A DNA stretch of 22,767 nt from an uncultured Lachnospiraceae bacterium (GCA_910589385.1 CAJUTU010000051.1:1-22767); one strand, 5' to 3'. Positions 6,283-15,904 are shown, counted from the first letter of the stretch. The notes: generated by a model not told the origin, from the sequence alone. Translations and numbers: made by a program.

Positions 6283-9123
6283 TTATTCCACTTCCCGCAA
6301 AAGCCGGTCAAGCAGCTCCCTCTTCTCCCTGGTCATCCCAAGCCCGGTAAACGGTCCCCATGTCAGTTCTTCCAGAGTACACAGTTCCTTCTCAAAGGGA
6401 ATTCTTCCAATCTTATATTCTCTTTCCAGTACTGCCCATGTCTTCGGATTTGCTTTCAGCTCTTCCCATGTAGAATCCAAACTGTAAATCTTTCTATACG
6501 GAGTGGTCGGCTCATAACAGAATTCATAACTGCCTGCGCCTGCATGAAGCGTCACATTTTTTTCGTCCTGACAGATCGACTCCACATCCACGGACTCCTG
6601 ACGGGCAGACGCCATTTCCTCTGCCGCCTTGCGGATCACATCCGCCGAAGCGTCCGGAAGCACGATTTCTGCCTTCGTATCAAAGGGTATCACGAACCGG
6701 AACCGAAGCAGTTTTCCGTCAATTTCCCACGCAGACTCGATCGTTCCTGATGCGGCGCGGAGCTTTACATCGGATTTTCGGATCTGATAATCTGGCATCG
6801 GCGCAATCCTAAATTGTTTAAATCCTGCGCCCTCTTCACAAGGATTGATACCAGCCATGTTGCGGAACATCCATTCTACAATAGAACCGTAGGAATAATG
6901 ATTCAGCGAATTCATTTCCGTACCGCTGATCTTGCCGTTTGGCTCCACGGAATTCCAGCGCTCCCAGATGGTGGTCGCCCCCATCAATACCTCGTACAGC
7001 CATCCCGGATAGCCTTTCTCCAGCAGCAGATGATAGGCCAGGTCGTTCATCCCGTTTTCCGACAGCATCCGGCACAGATAAGGCGTTCCCACAAAGCCTG
7101 TATCCAAATGGTAGAAATTCTTCTTTAGGCGGTTTCGCAGGCCGCTGCAAACTCTCTCATAAGCATGATCCGGCGTCAGCCCCATATACAGAACGACAAC
7201 ATAAGCCGTCGTGGTATCCACTGCCAGCTTACCGGCAGGCGTAAAATACTCTCTTACAAAGGCATCGTAAATCTCACGGGCCAGTCTGCCGTAAGTATCT
7301 GCATCCTCCTCTTTCCCAAGGATCCTTGCCGTTTTTGCCACAATATTGGTGGAATAATAATAGTAGGCGGACGCGATCATATTCGGATCCGTTGCGCCGT
7401 AAACGCCGCCAGGATAGTTTCCGTCCAACGCCAGCCAGTCCGCATAATGTGTTCCGTTCTGCCACAGACGTTTTGAACCGTCCTTATCGTCCTCCCGTCT
7501 CATGTAATCCACCCAGCCCTTCATGCTGTCGTACTGGCGGCGTAAAATATTCTTATCGCCGTAATGCAGATACACATTCCACGGAATGATGGTCGCGGCA
7601 TCCGCCCAGGCTGTAGAAGCATCTCCAGGGTAATTTGCTACAGGCACCACATCCGGCACACTGCCGCCCAGCTTCACCTGCTCTGCATAGAGGTCCCGTC
7701 CGAATTTCGTATAGAACGCACAGGTATCCATAAAATAGCTGGCTGTTCCGGAGAAAATCTGTGCGTCCCCGGTCCATCCGTACCGCTCGTCACGCTGTGG
7801 GCAGTCTGTGGGCACATCCAGAAAATTCCCTTTCATTCCCCATTTTGCATTCTGTACAAGCTGGTTGACCAGAGGATCGGATGTGGTAATTTCTCCTAGT
7901 TCCTCCATATCCGAATGAATGACCAGTCCACGGAAATCCTCCGGATCCACTTCTCCTTCCCAGCCGGACACCTTTACGAAACGGAATCCGTAAAACGTAA
8001 AATGCTGGCGTACATCCCGTTCTGTTCCGTCTGATATGTAGGTAAATTCCGCTTTTGCGGTACGCAGGTTTTCGTTGTAGAAATTCCCGTCCTGGAGGAT
8101 TTCCCCGAACTGAAAATGCAGCTTCGTCCCGGCAGATGCTTTGCAGTGAAATTGAAGCCATCCCACCATATTCTGCCCCATATCCAGGACCGTCTCTCCG
8201 GCCGGCGTATGGATCACTTCCACCGGCCTCAGCCGCTCATGTACCGTGATAGGCGGAGAAAGCCTTGGGGAAAGCCTGTCATATCCCAGATCGATCAGCT
8301 CCGTACCGAACGTCTCTTTGACATCCTGCGCCGCATCCCAGATCTCGCCGGAATAGATTCCGCTGCTGACAATCTGGCTCTTTCTCGCCTTCCAGTCCGC
8401 ATCTGTGCCGAACACCTCTTCTGTGCCGTCTTCATACCAGACATGGATCTCCGCCAATGCGGCCAGGCGGTCGCCATAATTTTCATACAGTGTACGCATC
8501 CCATACCGGCCCTTATACCAGCCGTCACCCAATACCAATTCCACTCGGTTCTTACCCAAGCCGGGCTGCAGCTCATAGGTCTGATACTGGAGCCAGCTGT
8601 CGTAATCACAAAAACCCGGAAGGAGACATTCGTCCCCCTGCTTCTCTCCATTTAAATAGAATTCATAAAGACCAAGGCCGATCACATATGCCCTGGCTTT
8701 CGCCACAGGTTTGGAAATCTCGATCTCCTGCCAGACTGCCGCCTGGACGTTTTTTTCTGCCTGCGGTGTGATCCACTTTGCATGCCAGAGGCATTCTTCT
8801 CTTTCCACCGTTTTTGCCGTCTCAAACCACTGGACATCGCTGGCAGCGCTGTCGCCCGTCTCATCCGTCACACGGACTTTCCAGTAATATCGGGTCATCG
8901 GATTTAAATGTATGGGCAGTTCAAATCCGGTACTGAGGATCGAACCACATTCCCCACTGTCATACAAGAACTCTGAAAAATCCTCTTTGAGAGAGACCTG
9001 CACCTGCGCGGAAACCTGGTGTTTCCCTGCCGCCTCTTCCACCACGTAGGAAATCGTAGGATTTGCCAGATCAAAGCCCAGCGGATTGGTCAGATGATTG
9101 ATTTTTAAATGACTGATCTTCAT
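6283..9123 (-). CDS. GH78 alpha-L-rhamnosidase
   Basis: This 946-residue enzyme has the full GH78 layout. N-terminal beta-sandwich domains come first (with WKVRVTDETG and WHAKWITP), then a carbohydrate-binding-like domain containing VLGDGWYKGRYG. An (alpha/alpha)6 barrel starts near residue 420, and a C-terminal beta domain follows. The barrel holds DCPQRDERYGWTGDAQ, in which Asp445 and Glu446 lie in the conserved acidic cluster that supplies the general acid in this family. It also holds IWERWNS with Glu721, the likely partner acid. The enzyme removes terminal alpha-L-rhamnose from plant or microbial glycosides by inversion. There is no signal peptide, so it probably acts in the cytoplasm on imported oligosaccharides. 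ATG 9123 gives the typical MKISHLKINHLTNPLGF start; an ATG at 9150 would add nine residues. It is the last gene of the ABC and two-component locus, 54 bp after the kinase gene. Confidence 0.95.
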   Translation of the reverse strand: MKISHLKINHLTNPLGFDLANPTISYVVEEAAGKHQVSAQVQVSLKEDFSEFLYDSGECGSILSTGFELPIHLNPMTRYYWKVRVTDETGDSAASDVQWFETAKTVEREECLWHAKWITPQAEKNVQAAVWQEIEISKPVAKARAYVIGLGLYEFYLNGEKQGDECLLPGFCDYDSWLQYQTYELQPGLGKNRVELVLGDGWYKGRYGMRTLYENYGDRLAALAEIHVWYEDGTEEVFGTDADWKARKSQIVSSGIYSGEIWDAAQDVKETFGTELIDLGYDRLSPRLSPPITVHERLRPVEVIHTPAGETVLDMGQNMVGWLQFHCKASAGTKLHFQFGEILQDGNFYNENLRTAKAEFTYISDGTERDVRQHFTFYGFRFVKVSGWEGEVDPEDFRGLVIHSDMEELGEITTSDPLVNQLVQNAKWGMKGNFLDVPTDCPQRDERYGWTGDAQIFSGTASYFMDTCAFYTKFGRDLYAEQVKLGGSVPDVVPVANYPGDASTAWADAATIIPWNVYLHYGDKNILRRQYDSMKGWVDYMRREDDKDGSKRLWQNGTHYADWLALDGNYPGGVYGATDPNMIASAYYYYSTNIVAKTARILGKEEDADTYGRLAREIYDAFVREYFTPAGKLAVDTTTAYVVVLYMGLTPDHAYERVCSGLRNRLKKNFYHLDTGFVGTPYLCRMLSENGMNDLAYHLLLEKGYPGWLYEVLMGATTIWERWNSVEPNGKISGTEMNSLNHYSYGSIVEWMFRNMAGINPCEEGAGFKQFRIAPMPDYQIRKSDVKLRAASGTIESAWEIDGKLLRFRFVIPFDTKAEIVLPDASADVIRKAAEEMASARQESVDVESICQDEKNVTLHAGAGSYEFCYEPTTPYRKIYSLDSTWEELKANPKTWAVLEREYKIGRIPFEKELCTLEELTWGPFTGLGMTREKRELLDRLLREVE

Positions 9124-9177
9124 GATTGATTTGATTCCTTTCTTTATCATATATGATGTTTTTCTGGATCATTGCAG

Positions 9178-10983
9178 CTACTTTTTCTCTTCCGGCAGCC
9201 TCTGCCCGACTGTCACTGCGAATCCCCGGCCGTCCGGTACATTTTCCATTTCAAAGATAAAATCCCCAAAATACAGCAGCAGACATCTAGCATACGTGTT
9301 CACGATCCCCATTCCGCCGATTTCCATCTCCGCAGGCTTGGCTCTTTCCAGAATATCTTTCCTGGCCTCCTTAAGTCTCTCCTGCAGTTCCAGAAGCGTT
9401 TGCTCTGCGATCCCACAGCCATTGTCCTGCACCCGTATGGACCAGCGGTCTTTTTCTACCTTTCCTGTTACGGAAATATGCCTGCCGGAATCCATGTTCC
9501 GAAAACCATGTTTCACACTATTTTCCACTAACTGCTGCAAAGTCATTTTCGGGATGACCTGCTTTCTGATCCTCTGATCCACATCAATACTCACTTCCAG
9601 CCCATCCTCATGGCGGGCTTTCAAGAGGTAAAAATAACTGTCCAGATATTCCAGTTCTTTCCCTACCGAAGCATAGCGCTCTTTGTTATTTGTAGAATAG
9701 CGGAGCATCGTTCCAAGGGATCCGCACATCTCACAGATTGCTTCATCATTATCCATGATCGCACGGGAAGAGATCGTATTGAGCACATTATAGATAAAAT
9801 GCGGATTTACCTGGGCCTGCAGCGTGTCAAACTGCGCCTGTAATTGAAGTTTCGCCGCCTGCTTCTCGCTCTGGAGCGCCTCGTCGAGCCGCCCCATCAT
9901 TGCCTGATAAGCACGTATCAGCTCCTGGAACTCATCCAGGCCTCCGGCATTTTCCAGATGCCGGTTATCCTGCAGGTTTTCAATATTTGTATTCTCTACC
10001 GTTTCCTGAAGGCTCTTGATCGGCCTGGTCAGGATCCCTGCCCAGAAAATGATCATCGCCAGGCTGACACCGAAAGTCGCCAGAGTTGCCAGAAAGGCTA
10101 TGAAAAAGAGCTGCCGTCTTTCCTTGTCGATCAGTGCACTCTTTTTATAGGCCAAAACCGTCAGATCGAATTCAGATGATGAGGCCCTTGTATAAATCGC
10201 GCCGTTTTCTGTCAGCACCCTGTCCTTTTCCAGGCTTTTTATCCGTTCGTAGTCCACTTCCGCCAGTTCTGTCCCGTATTCCTCATCACTGGCATAGAGA
10301 AGTTCTTCTCCGTTTACAATGATCAGGAAATCAATATCCGTATCCGATTTTTCCAGGGAATCCAGGCTGTCCACTTTGTTCTCTACTTCCAGAAATCCCA
10401 TCCCTTTTCCCCGCAGCGCTTTCATCATGGAATAGACAAGAACATGATCGCTGGAGCTCCAATAATCCGGATGCACAGCCACGATCACGGAGCCTCCGTC
10501 TGCCGCGGCCACAGCATCCAGATAGGGGACGTCTTCCACCTGGAAATCGGAAATGAGCCGTTGTTTCGATAAGCTGCCGGCGCCCGTTGTATAGATCGCG
10601 CTGCTCGCCAGGAAGGAATCCTGATTAAAAAACACGGTCCGGTAAGAATTCTTCATAATATATTCTGTGGTCAGCCCGGTACTTAAGTTTGATTTTGCAT
10701 CCAAAATATATCTGTTCGGGACATCCCCCTCCGGAGCCTCCGACAGCCATCCAATACTATCAAGGAGGACCGCATCGGACAGGATATAATGCATGATCGC
10801 ATCCATCCTCTCCAGCCGTTCGTCCATCTGTGTCACATAGGACTTCGCGGAAACCCGGAGATTATTTTTCTGGCTGTTCATCTCATATTGCAGACTGATC
10901 CTGGCCACCGCAATGCCCAGGATCAGACTGACTAAAAGTGCAACAGTGGTGTATGCAAGCACCATCTTACTGCGAAATTTCAT
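9178..10983 (-). CDS. YesM/LytS-type sensor histidine kinase
   Basis: This 601-residue membrane kinase has a first transmembrane helix at about 8-28, an extracytoplasmic sensor region of about 250 residues and a second helix near 285-308. A HAMP-like linker and coiled coil follow, then the His_kinase domain with QVNPHFIYN and phosphoacceptor His395. The GHKL ATPase domain shows LVENSVKHGF (N box), DNGCGI and GGMGIVN (G boxes). It presumably senses an extracellular sugar or a loaded binding protein and phosphorylates the response regulator at 14358-15860. ATG 10983 follows AAGGTAA and lies only 10 bp after the stop of the second permease gene. The kinase is therefore co-transcribed with the transporter. 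Confidence 0.93.
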   Translation of the reverse strand: MKFRSKMVLAYTTVALLVSLILGIAVARISLQYEMNSQKNNLRVSAKSYVTQMDERLERMDAIMHYILSDAVLLDSIGWLSEAPEGDVPNRYILDAKSNLSTGLTTEYIMKNSYRTVFFNQDSFLASSAIYTTGAGSLSKQRLISDFQVEDVPYLDAVAAADGGSVIVAVHPDYWSSSDHVLVYSMMKALRGKGMGFLEVENKVDSLDSLEKSDTDIDFLIIVNGEELLYASDEEYGTELAEVDYERIKSLEKDRVLTENGAIYTRASSSEFDLTVLAYKKSALIDKERRQLFFIAFLATLATFGVSLAMIIFWAGILTRPIKSLQETVENTNIENLQDNRHLENAGGLDEFQELIRAYQAMMGRLDEALQSEKQAAKLQLQAQFDTLQAQVNPHFIYNVLNTISSRAIMDNDEAICEMCGSLGTMLRYSTNNKERYASVGKELEYLDSYFYLLKARHEDGLEVSIDVDQRIRKQVIPKMTLQQLVENSVKHGFRNMDSGRHISVTGKVEKDRWSIRVQDNGCGIAEQTLLELQERLKEARKDILERAKPAEMEIGGMGIVNTYARCLLLYFGDFIFEMENVPDGRGFAVTVGQRLPEEKK

Positions 10984-10993
10984 AGTTGTTACC

Positions 10994-11824
10994 TTATCCT
11001 TTTACAGAACCAGCAACCATACCGTCTACAATTTTCTTATTAAAGATCACGAACAGGACCAGCATCGGAAGCGTGATCACAATGATATCGGCAAACAACA
11101 GATTAAAGCTGCTGGCAAGTTGTCCCTGATAGCTGTACAGCGTCAGTTGAACTGTAGTATTCTCTGAACCCGGCAGAAAATACAGCGGATTTGTAAAATC
11201 ATTAAACGTCTGCACGCCGACCAGGATAATGAGCGTTGCCTGGATCGGTTTCAGCAGCGGGAAGATCACCTTCCAGAAAATCTGCCATCTGGTACACCCG
11301 TCGATCCGGGCCGCCTCCTCCAGTTCACGCGGAATGGACGCCATATATCCGCGGTACAGCATGATCGCAAAGGGCGTCTGCAGGGCAATCTCAATCATGA
11401 CCATGGAAAACATGGTCTTATAAATATGCAAGGTCTGCAGCAGGTTGATGGTCGGAAGGATCGCTGCCGGTATCATCAGCCCCAGCATGATCAATGCCTG
11501 GATGCCGCCCATGATCTTATCCCGTCTCCTCTGTATCACATAGGCCGCCATGGCAGCGGTCACCAAAAGCCCCAATACAGTGAACAGTGTCAGGATCCCG
11601 CTGTTTTTAAATGCAGTCACAAGCTGATAGTTCCCATGCTTGAATACCTCGATATAATTTTCAAAATGAAGCTCGCTGGGCCAGCTTATGGACAATTTAT
11701 TTGCCTCTGCTTTCGATTTCAGAGACTGCACGAGCATAAAATAGAACGGAACCAGAAAGATAACGGCTGTCACAAGCACGCCCAGGATATCTCCCAAAAT
11801 GAGCAGTCTTTTTTTCTTCTTCAT
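10994..11824 (-). CDS. Carbohydrate ABC transporter permease (MalG/LacG type)
   Basis: This 276-residue protein has six predicted membrane helices (first at about 10-32). It carries the EAA loop EEAARIDGCTRWQIFWKVIF with the conserved Gly, which contacts the ATPase. It belongs to the carbohydrate uptake-1 group. Its ATG overlaps the TGA of the partner permease (ATGA at 11821-11824), behind GGAGGCGAT. It forms the membrane channel with the product of 11821-12696 for ligand delivered by the lipoprotein at 12878-14245. No ATPase gene is in the window; this transporter class commonly uses a shared MsmK-type ATPase. Confidence 0.95.
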   Translation of the reverse strand: MKKKKRLLILGDILGVLVTAVIFLVPFYFMLVQSLKSKAEANKLSISWPSELHFENYIEVFKHGNYQLVTAFKNSGILTLFTVLGLLVTAAMAAYVIQRRRDKIMGGIQALIMLGLMIPAAILPTINLLQTLHIYKTMFSMVMIEIALQTPFAIMLYRGYMASIPRELEEAARIDGCTRWQIFWKVIFPLLKPIQATLIILVGVQTFNDFTNPLYFLPGSENTTVQLTLYSYQGQLASSFNLLFADIIVITLPMLVLFVIFNKKIVDGMVAGSVKG

Positions 11825-12696
11825 CCCTGGATCGCCTCCTCTCTCTTATTCAGGAAGTGCTGCAGCGGAAATGCGATGATGGAGATCAGGATCAGCATGA
11901 CCACGTTGCCTGCCGTCGAGAGCCCATAAAATCCGGCTGCATACTGTTTATAAATGACAGATGCCAAAACGTCCGTTGAGAAACCAGGGCCGCCTCCTGT
12001 CATCGCCCAGATCAGGTCGAAAGAACGTAACCCGCCGATCAGTGAAAGGATGATGATGGAATTCTGAGAAGGCGCCACAAGCGGAAGGGTGATATGTTTT
12101 AACTGCTGCCATCCGGTCGCCCCGTCAATGGATGCCGCTTCATAATACGTCTTATCAATCGACTGGATGCCTGCGATATAGATCACCACAGAAATGGAAA
12201 GGCCTTTCCAAACATCTGTCATGATGATGCTGGCAAGCGCTGTGCTTGGATTGCCCAGGAAATCAACGGGCGTACCGCCCAACGCCTGGATCGCCACATT
12301 CAGAAGCCCTTTGGTCGGATGCATCATGTAGGAAAAGGCAAGGCCGACCGCCATCATGGATACCAGGTTCGGGAAGAATACTGCGGAGCGGATAAAGCCC
12401 TTACTCTTGATCTTACTGGTCAGGAAAATTGCAATAAAGAACGCCAGGATAACTTTCAACGCGCTGGTTCCGAACGCATAGATCAGCGTATGTACGACAG
12501 ATGAACTCATGGAATGTTCGGAAAAGAAAAGTTTATAGTTGTCAAGCCCACAGAATTTTGCTGTATCAAAGTTCCACACGGTCAGGCTGTAATACAGAGA
12601 AGATACGATCGGCCACAGGAAAAAGATACAGAAAATGATCAGGGACGGCAACACAAACCAAATGGGATACAGGCTCCGTTCATTTTTGGTCTTCAT
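11821..12696 (-). CDS. Carbohydrate ABC transporter permease (MalF/UgpA type)
   Basis: This 291-residue protein has six predicted helices and the EAA loop YEAASIDGATGWQQLKHITL. The N-terminus LYPIWFVLPSLIIFCIFFLW is typical of sugar permeases. AGGAGG lies 8 nt upstream of ATG 12696. A TTG two codons earlier (12702) is possible but less well placed. It is the first gene after the hairpin-rich gap that follows the binding-protein gene, so its message level is probably lower than that of the binding protein. Confidence 0.95.
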   Translation of the reverse strand: MKTKNERSLYPIWFVLPSLIIFCIFFLWPIVSSLYYSLTVWNFDTAKFCGLDNYKLFFSEHSMSSSVVHTLIYAFGTSALKVILAFFIAIFLTSKIKSKGFIRSAVFFPNLVSMMAVGLAFSYMMHPTKGLLNVAIQALGGTPVDFLGNPSTALASIIMTDVWKGLSISVVIYIAGIQSIDKTYYEAASIDGATGWQQLKHITLPLVAPSQNSIIILSLIGGLRSFDLIWAMTGGGPGFSTDVLASVIYKQYAAGFYGLSTAGNVVMLILISIIAFPLQHFLNKREEAIQG

Positions 12697-12734
12697 AATC
12701 AAACCTCCTAATTATTTGATCAGACATAGACAGT

Positions 12735-12748
12735 ACGATAAATATCGT
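12735..12748. repeat. Perfect palindrome upstream of permease genes
   Basis: ACGATA-AA-TATCGT is a perfect 6+6 inverted repeat about 40 bp upstream of the first permease start codon. It could be an operator or a small hairpin in the message. No clear promoter adjoins it. Confidence 0.35.
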
Positions 12749-12772
12749 CCATTCTGGCACTGCCTTGTCATA

Positions 12773-12809
12773 ATCCGGCAAACCGCGTCACTGGCGCGTT
12801 TTGCCGGAT
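12773..12809 (-). repeat. Strong intergenic hairpin after the binding-protein terminator
   Basis: ATCCGGCAAA pairs with TTTGCCGGAT (10 bp). After one mismatch the stem extends by CGCG/CGCG. It has no T-tract, so it is more likely a message-stabilising structure or a repetitive-element type hairpin than a terminator. Confidence 0.55.
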
Positions 12810-12814
12810 AGTCC

Positions 12815-12847
12815 GTAATAAAGGCCGCCCGACATTTTCAGGCGGCC
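12815..12847 (-). terminator. Partial terminator between binding protein and permeases
   Basis: GGCCGCC (12823-12829) pairs with GGCGGCC (12841-12847) around an 11-nt loop. On the minus strand TTTATTAC follows. It lies 31 nt after the binding-protein stop and before the co-directional permeases. This is the usual place for partial termination giving more lipoprotein than permease. Confidence 0.7.
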
Positions 12848-12877
12848 ACACGAGCATTTCAAGATATTGTAATGATA

Positions 12878-14245
12878 CTATTCCCAATCGTAGCCAAGCT
12901 GGACTGCAGACTTCTTACAGTCGTCATCGTACATTGCAGCCGCTTCTTTACCGGTCATCTGTCCAAGGCCTACTGCCGTGGTCATCTGCTCGCAGGTGGT
13001 TCCTTTGATCGGAGACTGATATTCAAGAGCCGGTACGGTCTTTCCGTCGTCAAAATATGCCTGCATGTCTACACGTACTGCGTTGCATACAGATTCCGGC
13101 AGCTCATACCCTTTGATACAGGAAGGTCCGTTTGCCCCGTAAGTTTCAAAGTAAATATCCAGCGCTTCTTCAGAATAGTAGAAGTCGAAGAATGCTTTGA
13201 TCGCCTCTATATTTTCACTGTCCTTGCTGACATACCAGCTCATCGGCTCCCAAACGGTAAGTCCATGGTCGTCCGCATCTTCGCCCGGAACACCGAATAC
13301 ACCGATATCATCCGGATCATCTACATTTTCCAGGATCAGCGGTAGCTGCTGGGTCAGGATAAACCAATGTGTCGCTTCGCCGGTCGCAATGGCAAAGTTA
13401 CCATCCGTAACCGTTGCCGCAGATTTGTCTGCATTCAGGAAATCTACCAGGTCTTCATACTTGGTCCAGCTTCTTGTAGCCTCAGGTACATCTGCATACT
13501 TTGCTTTTCCGTTTGTATAATCATCTGCGAAATCCGGATTTGCGGTTGCAATGTTGTAGTAGTCGCCAAGGAACAGAACCTGTGTCGCCCAGGTCTCGCC
13601 GCCGGTGAAGTAAACCGGTGTCTTGCCAGCGTCTGCCAATTTCTCACAGTTCGCTACAAAATCATCCCATGTATGCGGAATTTCCAGCCCCAGTTCTTCA
13701 TAGTCCGGCTTGTAGTAGATGACTGCACCGGCCTGTGTGGAAGACTGCGGAGCGCCGTAAACCGCGCCGTCAATGGTAACGGAACTTAAAAACGCGTCAT
13801 CAAACTTCTCAATCACATCCCAGTCGGAAATATCAAGGAACCCACGGGAAGGATTCAGGTCATACAGCTTGGAACCGGAATTATAGGCAAGGAAGTCCGG
13901 AAGGTCTCCTGACGCCATCCTTGTTTTGAGGATGTTATCACCCTCGGAACCGCCTGGGTTTACTTCAACCTCGAACTCCATACCCAGCTTCTCGGCAGCC
14001 GCCTCCATAACAGCTTGTGTCCCTGCATTGTTCTCAGCATTTCCACCCCACCACTTCAAGGTAACGCCTGCATATGGCTTGTCTCCCTCGTCTCCGCCTG
14101 AAGCATCCTCGGAACCGGAATCTTCGCTCGCTGCCGGAGCATCCCCGGAATCCCCGGAGTCTGAACCTCCTCCTCCGCAGCCGGTCAACGCCAGGCTCAG
14201 TGTCATTGCACCAGCCAGGAGCAGAGATAATGCTTTCCTTTTCAT
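12878..14245 (-). CDS. Sugar-binding lipoprotein of ABC transporter (SBP family 1)
   Basis: This 455-residue protein has a lipoprotein signal peptide with lipobox LTGC (Cys23), followed by a Gly/Ser/Asp/Glu-rich linker of about 35 residues. The mature domain starts near GVTLKWWGGNAENN. Features of the extracellular solute-binding protein family 1 fold include PDFLAYNSGSKLYDL, ETWATQVLFLGDYY and GLTVWEPMSWYVSKDSENIE. It is anchored outside the membrane and delivers an oligosaccharide to the two downstream permeases. AGGAGG stands 8 nt before ATG 14245. The preceding response-regulator gene ends 112 bp upstream, leaving room for a separate regulated promoter. A rhamnose-containing ligand is inferred from the GH78 gene in the same locus. 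Confidence 0.95.
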   Translation of the reverse strand: MKRKALSLLLAGAMTLSLALTGCGGGGSDSGDSGDAPAASEDSGSEDASGGDEGDKPYAGVTLKWWGGNAENNAGTQAVMEAAAEKLGMEFEVEVNPGGSEGDNILKTRMASGDLPDFLAYNSGSKLYDLNPSRGFLDISDWDVIEKFDDAFLSSVTIDGAVYGAPQSSTQAGAVIYYKPDYEELGLEIPHTWDDFVANCEKLADAGKTPVYFTGGETWATQVLFLGDYYNIATANPDFADDYTNGKAKYADVPEATRSWTKYEDLVDFLNADKSAATVTDGNFAIATGEATHWFILTQQLPLILENVDDPDDIGVFGVPGEDADDHGLTVWEPMSWYVSKDSENIEAIKAFFDFYYSEEALDIYFETYGANGPSCIKGYELPESVCNAVRVDMQAYFDDGKTVPALEYQSPIKGTTCEQMTTAVGLGQMTGKEAAAMYDDDCKKSAVQLGYDWE

Positions 14246-14292
14246 AATAAAATCCTCCTTTTTCTTTTTTCAACTTGTCCATATTTTACCCG

Positions 14293-14341
14293 TTGAAAAT
14301 AGAAAAGTACATGGAAGATTCAAAACAAAGCTATTGAAAAT
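14293..14341. repeat. Direct repeat upstream of the binding-protein gene
   Basis: TTGAAAAT occurs at 14293-14300 and 14334-14341, 41 bp apart (about four helical turns), in the gap before the binding-protein gene. AraC-type regulators often bind spaced direct repeats, so these are candidate sites for the adjacent response regulator. Each copy is short and A/T-rich. Confidence 0.35.
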
Positions 14342-14357
14342 CTGAAACAATTCAGAA

Positions 14358-15860
14358 CTATTTAATATAGTCCGCAGGGCTTTTTCCTGTATAGGAATGG
14401 AAGATCCTGCTGAAATAGAACTGGTCGCGGTAGCCTACCATCTCCGCAATGTCCTTGACAAAAAGCCCGCTGTTCTCCTCCAAAAGCTCCTTTGCGCGCT
14501 CCATACGGATACCGGTCAGATACTGGTTGTAAGACTGCCTGGTATATTTGCGGAACAGCTTGCTCATATAGGCTTGCGAGATTGCAAACAGATTGGAGAT
14601 CTCCTGCAGCGACAACGGCTCAGAAATATGATCTGTCAGATATCGTTTGACCTTCTCGAAAAATTCCGGTGAATCCACCTTATAGTTCTCTTTCTCCTTT
14701 TCCGGAAAATGATAAAGAGAGACTGACAGGTTCTGCCGGAGCATTTCCATGTTTGTGGAATAATAGAAAGCATCTTCAAACTGATACTCGCTCTCGATCA
14801 AAGATTTCTCATCCCTGGTCTGCGTCCGGATGAAGTTCAAGATCCTTCTGGCCGCCTGCTCCAGCCAGATCTGAGGGAGTTTTTCCTGTTCCCACCGGAC
14901 AAATGCCTTTTCAATGCACTTCTGGAGCTGGTCATACCTCTCCATTTTGGCGTGCTGCTCCATCTCCTGTAGAAGACCGGAGAACTCCGTTGTATCCCGG
15001 GACGGAAGCCTGCCCATGAAAAACTGTTTTTTATCCAGGTCCACTGCCTGGGAAAGCCCTACGGTACTGAGCGTATTCAGCCAATAATATAAATCCCGGA
15101 TCTTTTCCGATATCTCCGGCCCTGAAAAAGCTTCTCCGTAATACAGAAGCGTCGTATAGGATCCTTCCGTCTTCTGTCTTAGCTCTACTCTGGTCATATA
15201 ATCAAGCAGCGTCTGTTTCCCCAGCACTTCCCGCGGGATCAAGAACAGCTCTTCCATGTTATCGCGGCCATAAACCATATAGGCCTCATCGATCGTACCG
15301 TACAATTCCGGTTCTTTTGCCGGTGAATACCTCCTGGGGAGCCCGTTTTCCCGTAGAAGCGCGGCATAAAACTCTTTATACGGAAAAAATTTCTGGATCT
15401 CTTCCAGTGCGATCGTTTCTCCCATGCAGAGTTTCCGGAAAATCCCGATTCTCTGGCCATAATAAAATTTCCTCAGTTTTTCTTCCACATTCTTCATGGT
15501 GACCATCATCTGGGATGGAACGATGGGTTTGGTCAGATAATCCAGCACTCCGCCCCGGAAAGCATCCCTCGCATACTCAAAATCCTCATATCCGCTGATG
15601 ATGACAAAGCAGAGATTCGGCATGGCCGCGCCTGCCTGACGGACCAATTCCAGCCCGTTCATCACAGGCATCTCCACATCTGTCAGGACCAGATCCGGCA
15701 TTGTTTTCTGTATCATCTCCAGCCCTTCGTTTCCATTCCCGGCAGTGCCGGCAATTTCCAATTCCGGGCAGTATTTCTCTATGACACGGCAGATTGCTTT
15801 CACTGCCATGACCTCATCATCCACTACCACCACTTTGTATCTGTCGCCATTCGGTCCCAT
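14358..15860 (-). CDS. YesN-type response regulator (REC + AraC HTH)
   Basis: This 500-residue protein has a receiver domain at about 8-125, with acidic pocket VVVVDDE (Asp14, Asp15), phosphoacceptor Asp61 in LTDVEMP and the Lys-Pro of YLTKPI. A long central region of about 260 residues follows, which is common in YesN relatives and has no recognised motif. The C-terminal AraC double helix-turn-helix is at about 400-500 (LSLQEISNLFAISQAYMSKL and IAEMVGYRDQFYFSRIFHSY). It should be phosphorylated by the kinase at 9178-10983 and activate the binding-protein operon. AAAGGGG precedes ATG 15860. A large nested inverted repeat lies immediately upstream. Confidence 0.93.
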   Translation of the reverse strand: MGPNGDRYKVVVVDDEVMAVKAICRVIEKYCPELEIAGTAGNGNEGLEMIQKTMPDLVLTDVEMPVMNGLELVRQAGAAMPNLCFVIISGYEDFEYARDAFRGGVLDYLTKPIVPSQMMVTMKNVEEKLRKFYYGQRIGIFRKLCMGETIALEEIQKFFPYKEFYAALLRENGLPRRYSPAKEPELYGTIDEAYMVYGRDNMEELFLIPREVLGKQTLLDYMTRVELRQKTEGSYTTLLYYGEAFSGPEISEKIRDLYYWLNTLSTVGLSQAVDLDKKQFFMGRLPSRDTTEFSGLLQEMEQHAKMERYDQLQKCIEKAFVRWEQEKLPQIWLEQAARRILNFIRTQTRDEKSLIESEYQFEDAFYYSTNMEMLRQNLSVSLYHFPEKEKENYKVDSPEFFEKVKRYLTDHISEPLSLQEISNLFAISQAYMSKLFRKYTRQSYNQYLTGIRMERAKELLEENSGLFVKDIAEMVGYRDQFYFSRIFHSYTGKSPADYIK

Positions 15861-15904
15861 TTGCCTGTCCCCTTTGCGTTTTGTTTGATGATTCTGTAGT
15901 CAAT

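Noticed and set aside
8116..8655. Plus-strand ORF of 179 codons inside the GH78 gene
   Set aside because: It lies wholly antisense to a conserved enzyme domain; long antisense frames are expected in this codon usage.
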